Source: Woeseiaceae bacterium (GTDB taxonomy: Bacteria; Pseudomonadota; Gammaproteobacteria; Steroidobacterales; Woeseiaceae). Taken from it: DNA of 64,000 bases. This document shows positions 1-8,440 of this stretch, in pieces (within the stretch, counting starts at the first letter, position 1; every line of letters begins with the position of its first letter). The stretch lies in contig JANQMR010000018.1 in assembly GCA_028279985.1 (NCBI GenBank), forward strand, positions 1-64,000, in the 5' to 3' direction. The notes beneath the pieces are model-generated. The model was not told the origin of the DNA. It saw only the letters and a list, made by a program, of their open reading frames with translations, and searched no databases. Both the position numbers and the translations under genes were made by a program.

Positions 1-501
1 GAAACCCAGGATACCGGTGGCGTAAAGACCCCACGGGCGCGGCGCGTACAGGTTGACGTGCAAATCGACGATGAAGTCGTCCAGGGCGCCGGCTTTGTCG
101 GCAGGCATCTCGGAGGCGTAACCTTCGTCGCGCCTGAGGACATCCAGCGACTCGGGGTCCAGGTGAAAGCGCACGCCAACATCGTCGGGCGTGCCGTCGG
201 CCCGCAGCTCGTGGGTGTGGAAGAAGACGACGAGTTCCCCGCCGGAATTGGTGAAGACCACCACCTCGTCCAGGTAAGACGGGTCTACCTCCGCGGCCAG
301 CGTTTTGAGGCGCGCATCCACGGGCCGTTCCAGTGCGCTCACGAGCGGGCGGCCGCCGGCGGACCATTGACCGATCTCGAACGCGAACACCGCGACAGCG
401 CCGGTGAGAACGACGACGTAAAGCGCCAGTCCGAGGATCGTCCCGGACCAGCCGTGGATTGCCAGCAGTCGTTTGGATTGCGCTTGATTGACGACGCTCA
501 T
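1..501 (-). CDS. PepSY-associated membrane protein, N-terminal part (runs off window)
   Basis: The reading frame starts at the ATG on 501 and is still open at base 1, so only the first 167 residues are seen. Residues about 20-45 form a transmembrane helix after a short cytoplasmic start (MSVVNQAQSKRLLAIHGWSG), followed by a periplasmic segment with a second helix beginning near the window edge. This is the layout of PepSY-associated TM proteins (FoxB/FpvG type), some of which reduce ferric siderophores at the inner membrane to release iron. It is the last visible gene of a minus-strand run that begins with a FecI-type sigma factor, so siderophore-iron release is a reasonable inference. The substrate is unknown. 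Confidence 0.75.
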   Translation of the reverse strand, partial: MSVVNQAQSKRLLAIHGWSGTILGLALYVVVLTGAVAVFAFEIGQWSAGGRPLVSALERPVDARLKTLAAEVDPSYLDEVVVFTNSGGELVVFFHTHELRADGTPDDVGVRFHLDPESLDVLRRDEGYASEMPADKAGALDDFIVDLHVNLYAPRPWGLYATGILGF

Positions 502-511
502 GTTCTATCCC

Positions 512-895
512 TCAGTTTCTATCGCTCATTCTATCGCTCAGTTGGCAAAGGCCTGCCACAGCAGGTATGCCGACGCGCCCAGCAAGGCGCCGAAGAACAG
601 CGCGACGTGGCCGAGACGCTCGGCCAGCACGGCGTAGAAGAACAGCGCGGCCCAAGAACAGCGCGACGTGGCCGAGACGCTCGGCCAGCACGGCGTAGAA
701 GAACAGCGCGGCCCAGTAGAGCGGAAACAGCACGATCGCAAATACCAGGTGATCGACGCCGCCCGCCCCATGCGGCATCCACAACGGCGTGACGGCCATC
801 GCCACGATCGCGCCGATCAGCGCCAGCGGGCCCGCCAGGATCCAGCGGACGACCGTGCCAGATCTCGGGTTCCCGGACGATGTATCGGAACTCAT
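512..895 (-). pseudogene. Small inner-membrane protein, frameshifted by a 61-bp tandem duplication
   Basis: The frame opens with an ATG overlapping the stop of the upstream gene (ATGA overlap at 892-895) and encodes two hydrophobic helices for about 75 residues. It then changes frame inside a direct repeat: 593-653 is repeated at 654-714. Removing one copy restores a frame ending at 538 and gives a protein of about 98 residues with a third hydrophobic C-terminal helix (ALLGASAYLLWQAFAN). As written, the protein gains an Arg-rich nonsense tail and ends at 512. The family is not recognised. Its position between a periplasmic protein and a PepSY protein suggests an accessory membrane subunit. 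The duplication could be a real mutation or an assembly error. Confidence 0.7.
593..714. repeat. 61-bp perfect tandem duplication
   Basis: Bases 593-653 and 654-714 are the same 61-base unit in direct tandem. Because 61 is not a multiple of three, the duplication shifts the frame of the small membrane protein gene that contains it. Confidence 0.95.
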
Positions 896-1371
896 TCGGA
901 TCCCGGCGCGGGCGCCTCACTTTCGAACGTGGCCGGTGCCGCAGCGCTTTGCACTTGGCTGGCGGCGAGGCGCACCGCACCGAAGCTCTGCCAGAACGCA
1001 GCTTTCAGGCGCTCACCGGCGACGGCGGCCTTGCCGCTGTCGCCCGCTTCCACGGCCTGTTGCAGCAGGACGATGCCCTGCCAGATGCCGGGATAGGTCA
1101 CCATCGCCCGGCGCTCGATGACGGCGTGCACGCCGACCTCTTCCCAGTGTTCGATCAGCGCATCGACGTCCGCCTTGACGGCGCGATCCTTGCCGACGAT
1201 GGCTTCGACATCGGCGACCAGTTCCTCTATCTCGCCGAGAAAGTCGTCCACGTGCTCGTGGAATTCGGCGAGCTGCTCTTCGTCGAACTCACCGTGCGCC
1301 AGCGCCGGTTGACCGGCCAGGAACAGACAAACCAGACCGGCAAAGGTCAAGAACTTCTTCCATTGCTGCAT
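892..1371 (-). CDS. Periplasmic helical protein of an iron-uptake operon
   Basis: The chosen start is the ATG at 1371 (MQQWKKFLTFAG), which has a GAGGT ribosome-binding site and leads directly into a signal peptide ending near PALAHG. The frame is open upstream to 1506 but that part has no signal peptide and overlaps a Fur-like box. The mature protein, about 135 residues, is acidic and mostly helical, with no cysteine pairs or recognisable metal motif beyond scattered His and Glu. It overlaps the next gene by 4 bp, implying translational coupling. The family is not recognised; similar small periplasmic proteins accompany PepSY siderophore-reductase genes. Confidence 0.7.
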   Translation of the reverse strand: MQQWKKFLTFAGLVCLFLAGQPALAHGEFDEEQLAEFHEHVDDFLGEIEELVADVEAIVGKDRAVKADVDALIEHWEEVGVHAVIERRAMVTYPGIWQGIVLLQQAVEAGDSGKAAVAGERLKAAFWQSFGAVRLAASQVQSAAAPATFESEAPAPGSE

Positions 1372-1458
1372 AGCTACCTCGTCAATGGCGCCGTCAATGG
1401 CGCCGCGGTCGGATGCGAAGCCCGGGCGCACCGGAAATGCCGGCTGCTCATTTAAATA

Positions 1459-1482
1459 GAAATCATTCTCATTTTCAATAAT
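1459..1482. promoter_or_regulatory. Fur-like box
   Basis: On the minus strand the segment reads as overlapping AATGAGAATGATTTC-type hexamers, close to the Fur consensus built from GATAAT/ATTATC units. It lies about 90 bp upstream of the periplasmic protein start at 1371 and just after the TonB receptor gene, so the last three genes probably also have their own iron-responsive promoter. Confidence 0.6.
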
Positions 1483-1536
1483 CGGTTCCCGCAATGCGCA
1501 GAGCACCGGGGTTTCCAGGCTTCGTCCGTCCGCGAT

Positions 1537-4005
1537 TCAGAAATCGACGACGAGCTCGACGCCCACGACACGCGGCGCGCCTACCGTCGCGGTGCCCTCG
1601 CCGAGACTGCGAAAGTCCCCGCGATTCATTCGCAGGGTGTAATCCTCGTCGAACAAATTGCGCGCGAAGACGTTCGCTGTCCAGGAATCCGTGCGGTAGC
1701 CGAGCTTGGCGTTGACAACCGTGTAGGCGTCGTTTCGATTGTCGACGTCGGGCAGCGCCGGACTCGGCGAATTGGCCGTGTCCGAGAAATAGCCGTCGGT
1801 ATGAGAGGCGTCGATACTCAGGAACAAACCGCTTTCGAACTGTGCAATCGCGCCGCTCGACACCTGGTACTCCGGCGAGATGGGAAACTCGTTACCGGTC
1901 AGCAGCGGATCGACGGCGTCGAAGTCGGTGAACTCGGTATCGTTGTAGCCGGCTGCCGCGAAAAAGCTCCAGGTCTCGTTGGCAAGCCAGCGCAGCTCCG
2001 CCTCGATACCGAAAAGCCGCGATTCGCCGGCGTTGGCGACGATTGCGTTGATACCGTCGCCGGCCGACACCGATACCTGCTGATCCTCCCAGTCCATGAA
2101 GTAGACGTTGCCGTTGAGCTGCAGGCGATTTCCGAGCCAGGTCGAGCGGTAGGAGAGTTCGTAGTTCCACAAGTACTCGGGACCGAATTCGTAATTCCGG
2201 TTCGCGAGGTTGGTACCGGCCCCGCCCGGCCGGTAGCCGCGCTGGACCACGAAACCGAGGTTCTGGTTGTCGCTCAGGCCGTATCGCAGACCCAGTTTCG
2301 GCAGGAACGCGTTGAAGCGGGTGTCGGCAATCAGCACCCCGCCTTCCGAACTGACCGCCAGTGGCGGAATCTCGGGATCGAAGACGGTCGACGACTGGGA
2401 ATCGACCGCGTAGTCCTCGCGATCGTACCGGGCGCCGAACAGCAGGGACAGCCTGGTCGTCAGTGCGTACTCGCCGTCCAGGTAGACCGCGCCGTTCTCC
2501 GTTTGGCTGCCGCCGTTCTCCAGGAAGTTGATCGTGGTCTGAAAGGGACCGAGCGTCAGCAAGGCCCGCAGGTCCCGGTCGCGCCGCTGCTCGCGATCGT
2601 AGTAGTAAAGGCCGGTGAGCAGCTTGAGCCGCTCGCGCTCCAACATAAGACGCAGGTCGAGCGTCAGGATCTCCTCGGAATCCGAACCGATGTCGCTGCC
2701 CGTCGACGTCGCCGGGTCGACCGGGAAACGCGGCGCCGATTCCTCGTTCGCGTCGGTGTACGTGGCCACGAACTCGAGGCGCACCGAATCCGACACGTCG
2801 TAGTCAAGGGTCGCGGCAAAGTTGTTCGTTTCGATGTCCAGCCGCGTGACGTTATCGTAGTTCACCTCGCGCGCGGCGAAATCGGGCCCCTCGACGGAGC
2901 CGGTCCCGAAACCGGTGCCGGCGATACCCTCCGAGTAGATGTAAGTGAACAACGCGCTGAAGCGATCGGCGGGCTCCCAAAGCAACTTCGTACGCAGGTT
3001 GGTGGTCTCGTCGGCGTCGACGTCGTCCCGCCCGAGCGTCGGGTTGGCAATGAAACCGTCCGTCTCCCGATAATCGACGGCGACGCGAAACGCCAGCATG
3101 TCGTCCACGATAGGGCCGCCGCCGGCGACAGCGTAGCGCCGCGTATCGTAATCGGCGATCTCGACTCGGGCCTTGCCGTCCCATTCGTAGGTCGGGACCC
3201 TGGTGTTGACGACGACGGCTCCCGCGAGCGCGTTGCGGCCCTGCAGGGTCGACTGGGGTCCGCGGAAGATCTCGATCGTATCGACGTCGAAAGAAGACAG
3301 CGGACCGGCCTCGATACCCAGGTTCGACTGGAATATCTCGTCGACGTAAAGGCTCGCCGTGTTCGAGACGCCGGCGAAACCGACGCCGAGGAAACTGATG
3401 CCGCGGATGGAGAACGTGCCTTCGCCGCTGTCGTCGACATTCACGTTGGGGGTCAAGCGATAGACATCGGTGAGGTCGGTGAGGGTCAGGTCCCGGATCG
3501 TCGAGGCATCTACCACCGCGACACTGGACGTCGTGTCGAATACCGGCCGCTCGAGCTTCTCGCCGCGAACGACGATCTCCTCCAGACGCACGCCGTCGGG
3601 CACGTCGGTCTTCACGTCCTTCGGGGAAGGCGACTGTCGACGGACAGGAGCGACGTTCGCCTGCCCGGCTTTTTCCTCGATGACGATGACACCGCCGCTG
3701 GAGCGCCGGGCTTGCAAGCCGCTTCCATCCAGCACTCGGGAAACGACTTGCATCGCCGTGAACTCGCCGGATACTGCCGCCCCCAGCTTGTTCTGCGTCA
3801 ATGCTCCGGGGGCTACGATGGTCACGCCGTAAACGTCGCCGATCGCGGTGAGAGACCGGGCCAGCTTTTGCGCCGGCAGTTCGATGGACGCCGTATCGGC
3901 GGATTCGCCCATCGCCGGGTGCATCGCAACGAGCATTGCAACGACCATGGCAAAGGCTGTGATTACACGAATTCGGCGAACTCGCCGAAACAGAACGACG
4001 CTCAA
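1537..4005 (-). CDS. TonB-dependent receptor with STN signalling domain (FecA type)
   Basis: The start is a TTG at 4005 preceded by a strong GAGGAGG site five bases away; the frame is open further upstream but without such a site. After a signal peptide (AFAMVVAMLVAMHPAMG) comes an STN domain (about 40-100 of the mature region, PAQKLARSLTAIGDVYG), which in FecA/FpvA receptors contacts a FecR-type protein. A plug domain follows (LEEIVVRGEKLERPVFDT) with the FRGPQSTLQGRNA motif, then a 22-strand barrel ending in a terminal aromatic (LVVDF). It imports a ferric siderophore or similar chelate across the outer membrane and signals its presence. The upstream FecR and FecI genes on the same strand fit this. 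The ligand cannot be read from sequence. Confidence 0.9.
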   Translation of the reverse strand: MSVVLFRRVRRIRVITAFAMVVAMLVAMHPAMGESADTASIELPAQKLARSLTAIGDVYGVTIVAPGALTQNKLGAAVSGEFTAMQVVSRVLDGSGLQARRSSGGVIVIEEKAGQANVAPVRRQSPSPKDVKTDVPDGVRLEEIVVRGEKLERPVFDTTSSVAVVDASTIRDLTLTDLTDVYRLTPNVNVDDSGEGTFSIRGISFLGVGFAGVSNTASLYVDEIFQSNLGIEAGPLSSFDVDTIEIFRGPQSTLQGRNALAGAVVVNTRVPTYEWDGKARVEIADYDTRRYAVAGGGPIVDDMLAFRVAVDYRETDGFIANPTLGRDDVDADETTNLRTKLLWEPADRFSALFTYIYSEGIAGTGFGTGSVEGPDFAAREVNYDNVTRLDIETNNFAATLDYDVSDSVRLEFVATYTDANEESAPRFPVDPATSTGSDIGSDSEEILTLDLRLMLERERLKLLTGLYYYDREQRRDRDLRALLTLGPFQTTINFLENGGSQTENGAVYLDGEYALTTRLSLLFGARYDREDYAVDSQSSTVFDPEIPPLAVSSEGGVLIADTRFNAFLPKLGLRYGLSDNQNLGFVVQRGYRPGGAGTNLANRNYEFGPEYLWNYELSYRSTWLGNRLQLNGNVYFMDWEDQQVSVSAGDGINAIVANAGESRLFGIEAELRWLANETWSFFAAAGYNDTEFTDFDAVDPLLTGNEFPISPEYQVSSGAIAQFESGLFLSIDASHTDGYFSDTANSPSPALPDVDNRNDAYTVVNAKLGYRTDSWTANVFARNLFDEDYTLRMNRGDFRSLGEGTATVGAPRVVGVELVVDF

Positions 4006-4028
4006 GACGGCCTCCTCGGTCCGGTATC

Positions 4029-4041
4029 GCAAATGATTTGC
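4029..4041. promoter_or_regulatory. Fur-like 7-1-7 palindrome in front of the STN receptor
   Basis: GCAAATGATTTGC is an inverted repeat around a central G, the same layout as the TGATAAT-G-ATTATCA Fur half-sites. It sits just upstream of the TTG start at 4005, where bound repressor would block the receptor promoter. Confidence 0.55.
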
Positions 4042-4055
4042 ACTTGCATCTAAGC

Positions 4056-4085
4056 TAAGACGCGAAGAACTGCCGTTTCTTAACC
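4056..4085 (-). promoter_or_regulatory. Possible FecI-type sigma promoter of the receptor gene
   Basis: On the minus strand GGTTAA (4085-4080) is followed after 17 bases by CGTCTTA (4062-4056). The CGT -10 motif and spacing resemble iron-starvation ECF sigma promoters. The short gap between fecR (ending 4111) and the receptor start makes a separate sigma-dependent promoter plausible. This is a pattern judgement only. Confidence 0.35.
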
Positions 4086-4110
4086 CCTGGAAGCGATTTT
4101 TTTATGGCTT

Positions 4111-5118
4111 TTACGGACGGCGGCGCAGCGTGGTTTGCTGGGGTTCCTCGACCACCTCCAGCGGGAAGAGCTCGGTCAGCGTTTGCAGAACCAGATTCGT
4201 GTCCCGCGCGTCAAACGTCGCCGTGATCGTCTGCACCGCCAGTTGCGAATCGACCAACGCCACCGGCTTCTCCCGGTATCGGTTGAGATCGCCGATGAGG
4301 CTCGTCAGGGGTTCCTCCTCGTAGACCAGGCGGTGCCGCCGCCAGGCGCCGACTTTTTCGGGATCGACCGCGACCACGTCTCCGAGGCCGGCCTTGCCGG
4401 AGCTGACGATCCGCTGCCCCCGCTCCAGGCGGCAGTACTCGCGGTCGGTCGAGGCACCGGCGCCGCTATGCCGGACCCCGACCAGGCCTTCCGCCACCGC
4501 GACCTGGGTTTCGGTACCGGTCGTCCGTATCGCGAACTCCGTGCCCAGGGCCCTGGCGCTGACACGACCGCTTAACACCTCGAAGGGCCGCGGGTCGGCC
4601 GTCACCGCGAAATAGGCATCTCCACCGATCAGCTCGACCGACCGCAGGGATTTGTCCATCACGACCTCGATCGTCGAGCGCGCGCCCAAGGTCACGAGAC
4701 TGCCGTCCTCGAGGGTCACCGTCTCAACCTCGCCGGTCGCCGTCGCGTAAGTCGCCGGTACGGGCTCGCCCGCCGGTAACAGAGCGAGCCAGACGACGAC
4801 AACCGCCGCCGCGGCCGTGAGGCTCGCAACCGCAGCCAATCGGTGGCGCGTAATGCGGCACGTACTCAGGACCCGCGACATCCGTCCCGGAAGCGGCGCC
4901 TGCGCTTCAGGCGCCCGCAGGGAATCCAACGGAGCCTCTTTCAAAGCCGCGAGACCGGACCAAAAACGCCGCGCATCTTCATAGGCCGCCCGGTGCGCAA
5001 GATCGGCGTCGAACCAGGACTGAAACGCCGCCCGCTCTTCGTCGGAGGGATGCTCCCCGTCCATGACGGCACGCCAATGCAGCGCCGTACGCATCAGATC
5101 CGGCTCCCGGTCAGGCAT
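4111..5118 (-). CDS. fecR: FecR-family anti-sigma factor
   Basis: The 335-residue protein has the FecR layout: an N-terminal cytoplasmic segment with conserved Trp-rich helices (ALHWRAVMDGEHPSDEERAA, FQSWFDADLAHRAAYEDARR), one transmembrane helix near residues 94-113 (LAAVASLTAAAAVVVVWLAL), and a periplasmic FecR domain (YATATGEVETVTLEDGSLVT, LGARSTIEV, GDAYFAV). The C-terminal part (about 255-335) resembles the STN-interacting region. In this family the N-terminus holds the sigma factor and the periplasmic part receives the signal from the receptor's STN domain. Its start overlaps the sigma factor gene by 8 bp, so the two are translated together. Confidence 0.92.
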   Translation of the reverse strand: MPDREPDLMRTALHWRAVMDGEHPSDEERAAFQSWFDADLAHRAAYEDARRFWSGLAALKEAPLDSLRAPEAQAPLPGRMSRVLSTCRITRHRLAAVASLTAAAAVVVVWLALLPAGEPVPATYATATGEVETVTLEDGSLVTLGARSTIEVVMDKSLRSVELIGGDAYFAVTADPRPFEVLSGRVSARALGTEFAIRTTGTETQVAVAEGLVGVRHSGAGASTDREYCRLERGQRIVSSGKAGLGDVVAVDPEKVGAWRRHRLVYEEEPLTSLIGDLNRYREKPVALVDSQLAVQTITATFDARDTNLVLQTLTELFPLEVVEEPQQTTLRRRP

Positions 5119-5719
5119 TGTCGTCGGCGGACGGCAGGCGAAGCAGCGCGTCGTACAGATCCGCGGTGGCGCTCCCGATGTGCTTCGAGACCGCCGGCGG
5201 CGAGATGCCCAGGCGCGAGGCGACTTCCTCCTGAGTCAGGCCGTCCACTCGCGCCATCAAGAACACCTGTCTTCTTCTTTCCGGCATGCGCTCCAGGACC
5301 CCGATCGCGATTTCGAGCTGCTCTTTTGCTTCTAAGACGCGCTCGGGCACCAAAAGATAACCCTCATCAGACGAAAACGCGGCCGGCAGGCCTCGTGCCC
5401 CCTGCTCCGCCACCGCTGCGGAACGCTGTTCGGACACCGCCAGGTTATGCGCGATCCGCCACAGAAACGCCTTCGGATTGCGCACCTGTTCCAACGCCGG
5501 CCGGTCCAGCAGGCGGCTGAAGGTCCTTTGTGCAATGTCTTCGGGATCCGGCGGACCGGCGCCGAACCGGGCGCGCAGAAAGCCCAGCAGCGGCGCGTAG
5601 TATTCGGCGTACCACTTCCGTACGAGCCCGGTCTGTGCCGCGGTGTGCAGGTTGGATTTCAAAGTCGGAACTTGCGGTTTTTGTTGGCGGCAATTGTCAA
5701 CTGTAATTTTCAACTGCAA
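5111..5719 (-). CDS. fecI: ECF sigma factor, FecI family
   Basis: The protein contains sigma region 2 (YYAPLLGFLRARFG, DIAQRTFSRLLD, FLWRIAHNLAV) and region 4 with a helix-turn-helix (LTQEEVASRLGISPPAVSKH). Region 4 begins with RRRQVFLMARVDGLTQEE, typical of FecI-like sigmas. The start is uncertain: the longest frame begins with a TTG at 5719 that lies inside a 13-bp tandem repeat and lacks a clear ribosome site; another TTG at 5662 would give a 183-residue protein closer to the usual size. It directs RNA polymerase to the receptor operon when FecR is signalled. The gene is divergent from the thiamine-type receptor. Confidence 0.88.
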   Translation of the reverse strand: MQLKITVDNCRQQKPQVPTLKSNLHTAAQTGLVRKWYAEYYAPLLGFLRARFGAGPPDPEDIAQRTFSRLLDRPALEQVRNPKAFLWRIAHNLAVSEQRSAAVAEQGARGLPAAFSSDEGYLLVPERVLEAKEQLEIAIGVLERMPERRRQVFLMARVDGLTQEEVASRLGISPPAVSKHIGSATADLYDALLRLPSADDNA

Positions 5720-5770
5720 TTGTCTACTGCAATTGTCTACTACAGTTGCCTACTACAATTGCCTACTATA
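5691..5770. repeat. 13-bp tandem repeats, about six units
   Basis: Six imperfect head-to-tail units of CAATTGTCTACTA type (for example 5717-5729, 5730-5742, 5743-5755, 5756-5768) cover the upstream end of the sigma factor gene. Units at the 5691 end diverge more. The repeat probably occupies the promoter or leader of the sigma gene. Confidence 0.85.
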
Positions 5771-5893
5771 ATCGTCGTACAAATGAGAACGGTTCGCAAA
5801 TGCAGAACCGACAAGCCGGTAGTGACCCAAGACGGTCCCGCGTCGTGACGCCGCGATGTTACGCACTCCGTCGCCGAGCGCTCGGAATCAGTT

Positions 5894-5923
5894 GCAATTG
5901 TCATCGCCGACAATGACAATTGC
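5894..5923. promoter_or_regulatory. Perfect 11-bp inverted repeat between divergent promoters
   Basis: GCAATTGTCAT at 5894-5904 is repeated inverted at 5913-5923 with an 8-bp spacer. It lies just before the TPP riboswitch and shares the GCAATTGTC core with the tandem repeats at 5691-5770. It could be an operator, or a hairpin near the 5' end of the riboswitch transcript. Confidence 0.6.
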
Positions 5924-5927
5924 CGGC

Positions 5928-6009
5928 GCCTAAGGGGCGGCATTGTTCTGAGACACCGTAAGGTGGACCCTTCGCACCTGATCCGGTTAGTACCGGCGTA
6001 GGAATAGGC
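5928..6009 (+). ncRNA. TPP (thiamine pyrophosphate) riboswitch
   Basis: The THI-element core is visible: CTGAGA at 5948-5953, a small hairpin CACC/GGTG right after it, then ACCTGATCCGGTTAGTACC and GGCGTAGGA, almost identical to the conserved P4-P5 region of TPP riboswitches. GCCTA (5928-5932) can pair with TAGGC (6005-6009) to close P1. It ends about 60 bp upstream of the receptor start at 6070. In proteobacteria TPP binding usually hides the ribosome site or causes termination, lowering expression when thiamine is plentiful. Confidence 0.93.
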
Positions 6010-6069
6010 AAGCGCAGTTCGCGCGCGAGTGCCGTCCCCTTGGCGAAACGACACGCTCAGGAGACCGAC

Positions 6070-8151
6070 ATGACCGCTGCCCCTTCCCTCACTGCTTGCG
6101 CCCGCACCGCCGGCCTGGCGATCCTGTTAACGACGGCACCCGGACTTGCCGACGAAGAGAAGCTCGACGAGATCATCGTCCGGGGTGAATTGCGCGACGT
6201 GCCCCTGGACGACGCGACCAGCAGCGTATCGGTCTTGTCCATAAACCCTCAGCATCCGGGGCCCGTGGGCCATCTCGAAGACATTCTCAGCCAGGCGCCC
6301 AACGTCAATTTCTCCAGCGGCGCCTCGCGTGCCAGGTTCATTCAGATACGAGGCATCGGTGAGCGCGGCCAGTTCGCCGAGCCGCTGAATTCCTCGGTCG
6401 GCTTGTTGCTGGACGGCGTGGACATGAGCGGCATCGGTACCGCCGCGACACTGTTCGACATCGACCAGGTCGAGGTTTTTCGGGGGCCGCAAGGTACCTT
6501 GTACGGCGCCAATGCCCTGGCCGGGCTCATCAACGTGATCAGCCGCGCACCGGCCGCCGAGTTCGGCGCACGCGTGATGCTCGATGCCGGTGAGTTCGAC
6601 ACCCGCGGCATCGGTGCCGTGGTCACCGGCCCGCTGCACGAGAAGCTGCAAGCAAGGCTCGCGCTGCGCAGCTATCGGGATGACGGGTTTATCGACAATG
6701 CCTTCCTCGGCCGGGACGACACGACTGAGCGAGACGAGGAGACGCTGCGCGCCAGACTGCGCTGGACGCCGGCGGACACATCCGAAGTCGACGTCACGCT
6801 CGGTCGCGTGGCGATCGACAACGGTTACGACAACTTCTCGCTGGACAATAACCGGGTGACCTTATCGGACAATCCCGGCCGGGACCGGCAAACCAGCGAG
6901 TTCGGCAGTGTGCGATGGTCGGTCGATCTGCCCCGTGAACGGCGCCTGCTGGCAAGCGCCGGGCATGCCACGTCCGACATCGACTACGGCTACGACGAAG
7001 ACTGGACTTTTGACGGATTTCATCCCGACGGGTATTCGTCCACGGACCGCTATCGACGCGATCGCAATACGTCTACGCTGGACATTCGCCTGCTCTCCGG
7101 TGCCGTCGCCAGCGAACAGAATGGACGTCCCGGCTGGGTGTTGGGTGTGTTCGGACTGACTCAGTCGGTGGACCTCGAGCGGAATTACACGTTTCTCGAC
7201 GCAGCTTACCGCAGTGCCTACGACGTCGATCGCGTAGCGCTGTATGGCGACGTAACCTGGCCGCTTCAGGATACGCTGCGATTGCGGGTCGGCCTGCGGG
7301 GCGAACGCCATGAGGCCGAGTTTGTCGACAGCGACGGCGGCCGATTCTCGCCCTCGGACGACTTGCTGGGCGGCCGCATTCAGCTCGAGTTCCTGCTCAA
7401 CGAGGCAGGCATGATCTACGGCGGCGTCAATCGGGGTTACAAGGCCGGCGGCTTCAATACCGACGGCACACTGGACCCGGATTTGCGGGAGTTCGAGCCG
7501 GAACTGTTGTGGAATGCCGAGATCGGATGGAAGCAGCAATGGTGGGCGGGCCGTTTATCGACTCAGGCCTCGCTGTTTTACATGTGGCGCGACGATGTCC
7601 AGATCAATACCTCCATCGTGCGCGAACGCGACGACGGCGGTTCGGAATTCATCGACTTCACTGGCAATGGCGCCCAGGGCACGAATGCCGGACTGGAGCT
7701 CCAGGTCGACGCGATCCTCACCGAAAACCTCACCGTGTTCGCCAGTCTCGGCTTACTCGATACGGAATTCGAGGACTACATCAACGGTGCGGGCGACGAT
7801 CTCAGCGGACGCGAGCAGGCGCAGGCACCCCGCTACCAGCTTCATGCCGGTGCCGAATACTGGCCGTTCCCGCGGTGGTTTGCACGTGTCGACCTCGAGG
7901 CCCGTGACGCGTACTTCTTTTCGGACAGCCACGATCTGCAATCCGACGCCCATGAGCTCGTGCATCTGTCGCTCGGTTATCAGAGCGAGCGCTGGTCCGT
8001 CAAGCTATGGGCCCGTAACCTCACCGACGAGGACTTTCCCGTGCGTGGCTTCTTTTTCGGCAATGATCCCCGCGACGGTTATACCTCGCGCGGCTTCACC
8101 CAGCTCGGCGCGCCGCGGCATGCCGGTGTGACCGTCACTATCGATTGGTAG
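6070..8151 (+). CDS. TonB-dependent receptor, predicted thiamine-class transporter
   Basis: The start is the ATG at 6070 with AGGAGA six bases upstream; the signal peptide runs to about residue 28 (ILLTTAPGLA). The plug contains LDEIIVRGELRDVPLDDAT and FRGPQGTLYGANALAGLINV, followed by a barrel ending in VTVTIDW. The protein, about 693 residues, has the size of vitamin and siderophore receptors. No STN domain is present. The TPP riboswitch in its leader is the strongest functional clue: outer-membrane receptors under THI elements are predicted thiamine or thiamine-precursor importers. No inner-membrane thiamine transporter gene is next to it, so the partner must be elsewhere. The call rests on regulation rather than on ligand residues. 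Confidence 0.85.
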   Translation: MTAAPSLTACARTAGLAILLTTAPGLADEEKLDEIIVRGELRDVPLDDATSSVSVLSINPQHPGPVGHLEDILSQAPNVNFSSGASRARFIQIRGIGERGQFAEPLNSSVGLLLDGVDMSGIGTAATLFDIDQVEVFRGPQGTLYGANALAGLINVISRAPAAEFGARVMLDAGEFDTRGIGAVVTGPLHEKLQARLALRSYRDDGFIDNAFLGRDDTTERDEETLRARLRWTPADTSEVDVTLGRVAIDNGYDNFSLDNNRVTLSDNPGRDRQTSEFGSVRWSVDLPRERRLLASAGHATSDIDYGYDEDWTFDGFHPDGYSSTDRYRRDRNTSTLDIRLLSGAVASEQNGRPGWVLGVFGLTQSVDLERNYTFLDAAYRSAYDVDRVALYGDVTWPLQDTLRLRVGLRGERHEAEFVDSDGGRFSPSDDLLGGRIQLEFLLNEAGMIYGGVNRGYKAGGFNTDGTLDPDLREFEPELLWNAEIGWKQQWWAGRLSTQASLFYMWRDDVQINTSIVRERDDGGSEFIDFTGNGAQGTNAGLELQVDAILTENLTVFASLGLLDTEFEDYINGAGDDLSGREQAQAPRYQLHAGAEYWPFPRWFARVDLEARDAYFFSDSHDLQSDAHELVHLSLGYQSERWSVKLWARNLTDEDFPVRGFFFGNDPRDGYTSRGFTQLGAPRHAGVTVTIDW

Positions 8152-8325
8152 CACCGGGCACTTTTCGGACAACGGAAACCTGGCAGAGAACGAAACGGAC
8201 TCCTTCGTACCATGGAACGTCCGATCCGGATCGACGAGGTACTCTCACGCTCCGCAAGCTGGGGCGAGATTCACGCCGTGGCGCGGGCACGCACGCGAGA
8301 CGCCGGGCTTCGCCCTTGCGTAGCG

Positions 8326-8355
8326 AAATGCGAATGATTCTGCTGATCATTTGCA
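8326..8355. promoter_or_regulatory. Fur-like box upstream of bacterioferritin
   Basis: The segment contains GCGAATGATTCTGC and TGATCATTTGCA, two overlapping elements resembling the GCAAATGATTTGC box at 4029. It lies about 90 bp upstream of the bacterioferritin start. Confidence 0.5.
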
Positions 8356-8440
8356 AGCCAATGATCTACATAGGTTTTTTTGATCCGGTCAGGACTTGAT
8401 GTTACCTTACCGTGCGCTTTGACGAGACCGGGGTAAGACG

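Noticed and set aside
1801..4053. Long plus-strand reading frame of 750 codons
   Set aside because: It is antisense to the STN receptor, which has a signal peptide and full domain order; the plus frame has biased composition and no family pattern.
5691..5770. Possible CRISPR or phage attachment array
   Set aside because: The 13-bp units have no spacers; a leader or promoter repeat is simpler.
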